This document shows positions 60,166 through 64,000 of a DNA stretch of 64,000 nucleotides, piece by piece (the stretch's first letter is position 1; every line of letters starts with the position of its first letter). The notes beneath the pieces were generated by a model. That model saw only the letters and a program-made list of their open reading frames with translations, was not told the DNA's origin and made no database searches. The DNA comes from Pedobacter sp. MC2016-14 (GTDB lineage Bacteria > Bacteroidota > Bacteroidia > Sphingobacteriales > Sphingobacteriaceae), in assembly GCF_020991475.1 (NCBI RefSeq), contig NZ_JAJMPA010000001.1:992001-1056000 (forward strand), written 5' to 3'. The translations under genes and the position numbers were made by a program.

Positions 60166-60298
60166 GGTTTTTATTGAGGTGGCTGAACGCGCATTGATTT
60201 TTGCCAATATGTTACGAATACCTTTAGCAACACTTATCGTGGTATTTTTAACGATGTCACGAGAAAATCAACAGAACATTAAACTAAACGAAAACAGT

Positions 60299-63200
60299 AT
60301 GAAGAAAATTTACACACAGCGGTGTTCAAAACTAACCTCGGTTTTGTTAACGCCAGTTTTTTTGTTGTTCTTTATTCAGTTCGCAAATGCGCAAAACAAG
60401 CGCTATGTCTTAACTGGAAAGGTCACCGATTCAGGTAATGGGCAAACTATTCCCGGCGCAGTGATAAAGATACTGAATAGCAATTTTGCTACGGCTACGA
60501 ATGGAGATGGAAGCTTTACCTTAACAGCAGATTTGCCAGCTGCATCCTATCAGGTTCAATTCTCGTATATTGGTTACAAGACGGTTGTAAAGCCTGTCCT
60601 ACTCGCCTCAGTCGACCGTTTGAGCATCAGTGCCGCATTGGTAACGGACGCGGTAGGTTTGGATGAAGTAATTGTAACAGGTACTTCTCAGGGCACTACC
60701 CGGAAACAACTGGGAAGTTACGTAAGCACTGTTAAAGGGGATGATCTAAACAAAGCGCCCAGCGGTAACGTTTTGTCTTCGTTACAAGGAAAAACTGCCG
60801 GTGCCCAAATTAGCCAGAATTCAGGGGATCCGGCGGGCGGTATGTCTGTAAGGTTAAGGGGGATAAGTTCAGTTAACTCATCATCAGATCCGCTGTACAT
60901 AATAGATGGGGTAATTGTAAATAATTCCACAACAAGAGTCACAAATACTTCCGCAAATTATGATGGAGGTAATAATTCAGGAAGCCCGGTGGCACAAAAT
61001 GGTAATTTTGTGGGTTCCATAGGCCAAAATAGAATGGTAGATATTAATCCTAGCGATATTGATCATATTGAAGTGTTAAATGGTGCTGCTGCTGCTGCAA
61101 TTTATGGCTCCAGGGCTAATGCTGGAGTAATCCAAATTTTCACTAAACGAGGCTTAAGTGGTAAGCCTTCTGTTAGTTTTTCGAGTAGCTGGACACACAG
61201 TGAATTGCGTAAACAAGTTGAAGTGAATGAAGCCCCAGTAAAATTTGGTGGATCGGTTGATTTAGTTACTCAAGATATTTTAACACCTACTTTAACTACA
61301 ACATCACCAGTAACCCGATACAATTATCAAGATTACATTTTTAGGCCTGCAAATGGTACGGATAATACAGTCTCTATTTCGGGGGGGAGCGAGGATACCA
61401 AATTTTACACTTCTTTGGGATATTTTTATAATCAGGGTATTATCAAGAATACGGACTTTAAACGATATAATTTTAGGGCCAATGTAGATCAGAAAATTAA
61501 TAGCTGGGCAAAGTTAACTGTTGGCTTTAATTATGTTCATAGCGATGCCAACGAAAAACCAGATGGTAATTCATTCTTTTCACCGATGAACTCTGTCACT
61601 ATTATCGGTAACTTTCATGATATCTTTACAAGAGATATTTTAGGTAACTTAAAATCAGTAGGTGAAAGAGGTAGGGTGAACCCGGTCTCGGTTATTGAAG
61701 ACATTAAACAAAGACAATTTACCAATAGGGTAATCGCCAATACTAGCTTAAAATTAAACCCAGTTAAGAATTTAACTGTAGACTATACTATGGGGGTTGA
61801 CAATACCATTCAGAATGGGACCACCCTTATTCCCCCTTTTGCATATAATGTAAGCACTGGGTTTTATGGAGGAGGAGCCCTCATAGACGCCGGCTTGAAT
61901 GGGTATGCAAGTGCCGCGAATGCCACAACAACCTTGTTTAATAATGAGCTTAACTTTACTTATGATGCTAAATTTTCAGATCTGTTGTTGTCTACTACTC
62001 AGTTGGGGGGATCGTTTCAATATCAAAAGGATTTATTCTCTTTGTTAAATGGTCGTGGCCTTGCACCTTTCATTGAAACAGTGAACGGAGCAAGTACGAT
62101 GCTGCCTAATGCAGATCGCAGATCGGAGACAGCAATTAGCGGAGCATATTTACAGCAAAACTTTAAATATAAAGACCATCTGTTTGTAACGGGTGCCATA
62201 AGGGTAGATCAATCTTCAGTCTTTGACGAATCTGAAAGTACAAATGCCTATTTAAAAGGAAATGTCAGCTATGTATTATCTTCTGCAGAATACTGGAAAA
62301 ATTTAAGTATTTCTAATTGGTGGAGTACTTTTAAACTTCGCGCAGCATACGGAGAGTCGGGGAATTTGACTGGAGTAAGTGCCTATGATCGCTTTAGGGA
62401 ATACGATTCAAATCCGTTACTAGGTAAAACGGGCTTCTCTGGTCGTGGCATATTTGCTAACCAATTTGTTAAGCCAGAGCGTCAGAGAGAACTTGAATTG
62501 GGATCCGATATTTCGTTCTTTGGTAATAGAATTGGTGCCAGCTTTAACTGGTATTCAAAAAAAGTAGACAATCTTTTGGTACCAGTTGTTATTGCGCCGA
62601 CTACTGGTTATTCAAGTTTATTGGATAACATTGGAGCCTTAGAAAATAAAGGCGTTGAGCTGGTTTTAAACGGTACACCGGTTACGAACACAAACTTCAA
62701 ATGGAATACTTCTGTTATATTCAACAGAAATAGAAATAAAGCCGTAGGAACGGGGGCTTTAAGGTTAATTAGTACCAACGCAGGTGCACCCGTAGCAATC
62801 ATTGATGGACAGCCTATAGGTGTTTTTTATGGTACGTTTTTCGCAAGAAATGCTGATGGAAGTTTGTTAACCAATGCTGCAGGCATTCCGCAGTTAGAGC
62901 GTGGAACGCAGACCTCCGCAACAACATTTATTCCTCAAAGAGATCCAGTAACCGGCCTCCCAACTGGAACAACTTTGCGTAAGGTTCTAGGAGATCCGAA
63001 CCCTGCTTATACAGGCTCTTTTGTAAACGATTTTAGTTATAAAAAACTTAATCTACATGTTCAACTAGATATGGTGCATGGCAGTGATGTCTGGAATGCG
63101 GATTGGAGAACTCGTCAGGGCGTAGGAAATGGGAAACTAGCTGAACAGGAAGATTTGGGTCAGTTACCTCGTGGTTACATTGCAGGTGTATATGCAACAG

Positions 63201-63454
63201 AAGAATGGAGGATTGATAACGGCAACTATGTTAAACTTCGTGAAATATCTTTAAGTTATAACCTTGGAGAGCTTAAGTTTGTAAAAGATTTGACAATCAA
63301 TCTTAGTGGAAGAAACCTTATTTCCTGGGATAATTATAAAGGATATGATCCTGAAGTAAACGCTGGAGGGCAATCTACTTTATTACGTAATATAGATTTT
63401 GGTGCCGTTCCAATCCCACGCACTTTCAGTTTAGGATTACAAGCTAAATTTTAA
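60299..63454 (+). CDS. SusC/RagA-family TonB-linked outer-membrane transporter (second locus)
   Basis: The ATG at 60299 gives 1051 residues starting with a good signal peptide (MKKIYTQRCSKLTSVLLTPV through FANAQ). Domains: CarbopepD_reg-like (LTGKVTDSGNGQTIPGAVIKI), plug (SSLQGKTAGAQISQNSGDPAG; PLYIIDGVIVNN; EVLNGAAAAAIYGSRANAGVIQIFTKRG), and a barrel ending FSLGLQAKF. It is paired with the SusD-like gene that follows by 16 bp. The shared operator arrays suggest control by the same DeoR-type protein as the first locus. Confidence 0.95.
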   Translation: MKKIYTQRCSKLTSVLLTPVFLLFFIQFANAQNKRYVLTGKVTDSGNGQTIPGAVIKILNSNFATATNGDGSFTLTADLPAASYQVQFSYIGYKTVVKPVLLASVDRLSISAALVTDAVGLDEVIVTGTSQGTTRKQLGSYVSTVKGDDLNKAPSGNVLSSLQGKTAGAQISQNSGDPAGGMSVRLRGISSVNSSSDPLYIIDGVIVNNSTTRVTNTSANYDGGNNSGSPVAQNGNFVGSIGQNRMVDINPSDIDHIEVLNGAAAAAIYGSRANAGVIQIFTKRGLSGKPSVSFSSSWTHSELRKQVEVNEAPVKFGGSVDLVTQDILTPTLTTTSPVTRYNYQDYIFRPANGTDNTVSISGGSEDTKFYTSLGYFYNQGIIKNTDFKRYNFRANVDQKINSWAKLTVGFNYVHSDANEKPDGNSFFSPMNSVTIIGNFHDIFTRDILGNLKSVGERGRVNPVSVIEDIKQRQFTNRVIANTSLKLNPVKNLTVDYTMGVDNTIQNGTTLIPPFAYNVSTGFYGGGALIDAGLNGYASAANATTTLFNNELNFTYDAKFSDLLLSTTQLGGSFQYQKDLFSLLNGRGLAPFIETVNGASTMLPNADRRSETAISGAYLQQNFKYKDHLFVTGAIRVDQSSVFDESESTNAYLKGNVSYVLSSAEYWKNLSISNWWSTFKLRAAYGESGNLTGVSAYDRFREYDSNPLLGKTGFSGRGIFANQFVKPERQRELELGSDISFFGNRIGASFNWYSKKVDNLLVPVVIAPTTGYSSLLDNIGALENKGVELVLNGTPVTNTNFKWNTSVIFNRNRNKAVGTGALRLISTNAGAPVAIIDGQPIGVFYGTFFARNADGSLLTNAAGIPQLERGTQTSATTFIPQRDPVTGLPTGTTLRKVLGDPNPAYTGSFVNDFSYKKLNLHVQLDMVHGSDVWNADWRTRQGVGNGKLAEQEDLGQLPRGYIAGVYATEEWRIDNGNYVKLREISLSYNLGELKFVKDLTINLSGRNLISWDNYKGYDPEVNAGGQSTLLRNIDFGAVPIPRTFSLGLQAKF

Positions 63455-63470
63455 TTTAAACAGGTACATC

Positions 63471-64000
63471 ATGAAAAAATACATAAAGAAAACTTATAGT
63501 TATAAAATGCTAGCCATCCTTATATTGATGGCGGTTGTATCATCTTGTAAGAAGGAATACGCAGATCCTAATGCTGCACTTGCTGACGATGTTTTTGGAT
63601 CATCCCGGGGCTTAACGGGCGTGGCTGTCGGTTTACAAAAATTGTATTCTGCTGGTCGGCCTGGGGTGTATTTTAGTTCTGTTACGGCAAATGGCTTTGT
63701 AACAAATGAGCTGTTTTTAACCAATGCCGGAAATGTACCAGAATTGCAACTCTCCACTGGTGGAAATAGTGTTGATGGTACAAACGCAATCCTGGCTAAC
63801 TTGTGGGCAAATTCAAATAAAATAATTTTTGATGCTGATAACGTAATGGCTAATGCACCCGCACTAGCTGATAAGGGATATGCGTCGGGGTTGATTGCAT
63901 ATGTTAGTATTTTTAAGGCTTTAGCAATAGGAAATATGTCTCAATATTGGGAGAGAGTTCCGTCTGGTATCGGTACAAACGTGAGTTTTATAACCAGGGT
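63471..64000 (+). CDS. SusD/RagB-like lipoprotein, 3' end outside window
   Basis: The frame opens at ATG 63471 and runs off the window (176 codons seen). The N-terminus is a lipoprotein signal with cysteine 26 (LMAVVSSCKKEY). The mature part shows SusD-like helical features: GLTGVAVGLQKLYSAG, ILANLWANSNKIIFDADNVM, and ALAIGNMSQYWERVP. Position directly behind a susC gene supports the call. GC content and style match its neighbours. Confidence 0.85.
   Translation, partial: MKKYIKKTYSYKMLAILILMAVVSSCKKEYADPNAALADDVFGSSRGLTGVAVGLQKLYSAGRPGVYFSSVTANGFVTNELFLTNAGNVPELQLSTGGNSVDGTNAILANLWANSNKIIFDADNVMANAPALADKGYASGLIAYVSIFKALAIGNMSQYWERVPSGIGTNVSFITR

Larger units (their letters stand above)
59990..60298. 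promoter_or_regulatory. Control region of the second susCD locus
   Basis: This gene-free 309-bp stretch lies between the DeoR remnant and susC. It has two operator-like arrays (60037-60061 and 60151-60165), A/T-rich DNA between them, and a 130-bp leader before the ATG. An in-frame start at 60161 would lie inside array B2 and lacks a signal peptide, so it is not used. Confidence 0.6.

Noticed and set aside
60161..60298. Longer N-terminus for the second SusC starting at 60161
   Set aside because: It would begin inside operator-like array B2 and would bury the signal peptide 46 residues into the chain.
1..64000. CRISPR arrays, tRNA or rRNA genes, replication origin
   Set aside because: No regularly spaced repeats, cloverleaf-like segments, rRNA motifs or DnaA-box clusters were recognised by eye; a tRNAscan or covariance search would be decisive.

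Overview
The window reads as chromosomal DNA of a Bacteroidota bacterium, most likely a Pedobacter-like member of the Sphingobacteriaceae (inference). The grounds are three SusC/SusD outer-membrane pairs, a DUF4270 lipoprotein, -7 promoter boxes of the TAnnTTTG type just upstream of many genes, few Shine-Dalgarno sequences, and gene orders such as rplM-rpsI-rpsB-tsf-pyrH-frr and glycogen-synthase-like/panC/panD. No tRNA, rRNA or CRISPR array was recognised.

Layout. 1-4.9 kb is an accessory, partly decayed stretch: a partial zinc-free oxidoreductase, a GNAT acetyltransferase, a 37-codon membrane peptide, a frameshifted ECF sigma remnant beside an intact ECF sigma gene, an exported acyl-carrier-protein-like protein that lacks the phosphopantetheine serine, a metallophosphoesterase C-terminal scrap, and a thiamine-pyrophosphokinase-like protein without the expected catalytic acids. 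4.9-9.5 kb is a SusC/SusD pair. 9.7-21.6 kb holds housekeeping and envelope genes (M28 peptidase, DUF4407, rhodanese, dipeptide epimerase, rhomboid protease, PepT, and a YtxH/beta-CASP hydrolase/MscS/methyltransferase operon). 21.6-27.6 kb carries the translation cluster, followed by an ABC exporter.

27.6-32.0 kb is a thiamin-regulated operon on the minus strand: TPP riboswitch, TonB-dependent receptor, ThiE-like protein and MFS transporter. A stand-alone NadR-like kinase and a probable broken small-peptide gene with its own terminator lie upstream. 32.8-48.6 kb is mostly core: carB without its allosteric domain, LemA/DUF3137, radA, rng, a 29-residue AURKAIP1/COX24-like basic protein, a TPR protein, HU, mutY, ssb, DUF4270, the starch-synthase N-domain protein, panC, panD and an acyl-CoA dehydrogenase.

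48.6-50.3 kb contains an IS3-family element (TSD GAC) inserted in the right arm of a nested inverted-repeat element; removing the IS restores a perfect 24-bp inverted repeat. 50.3-64 kb is a glycan-utilisation region: a holin-like membrane protein, a DeoR-type regulator, SusC/SusD, two surface lipoproteins and a GH18 glycosidase, then a second SusC/SusD pair that runs off the end. Both susC genes are preceded by the same unusual pair of operator-like arrays, with TTGCG/GTGCG half-sites phased at exactly 10 bp and the two arrays 114-115 bp apart. The second locus also keeps a 34-codon remnant of the DeoR gene, so the regulator-susCD module appears to have been duplicated.
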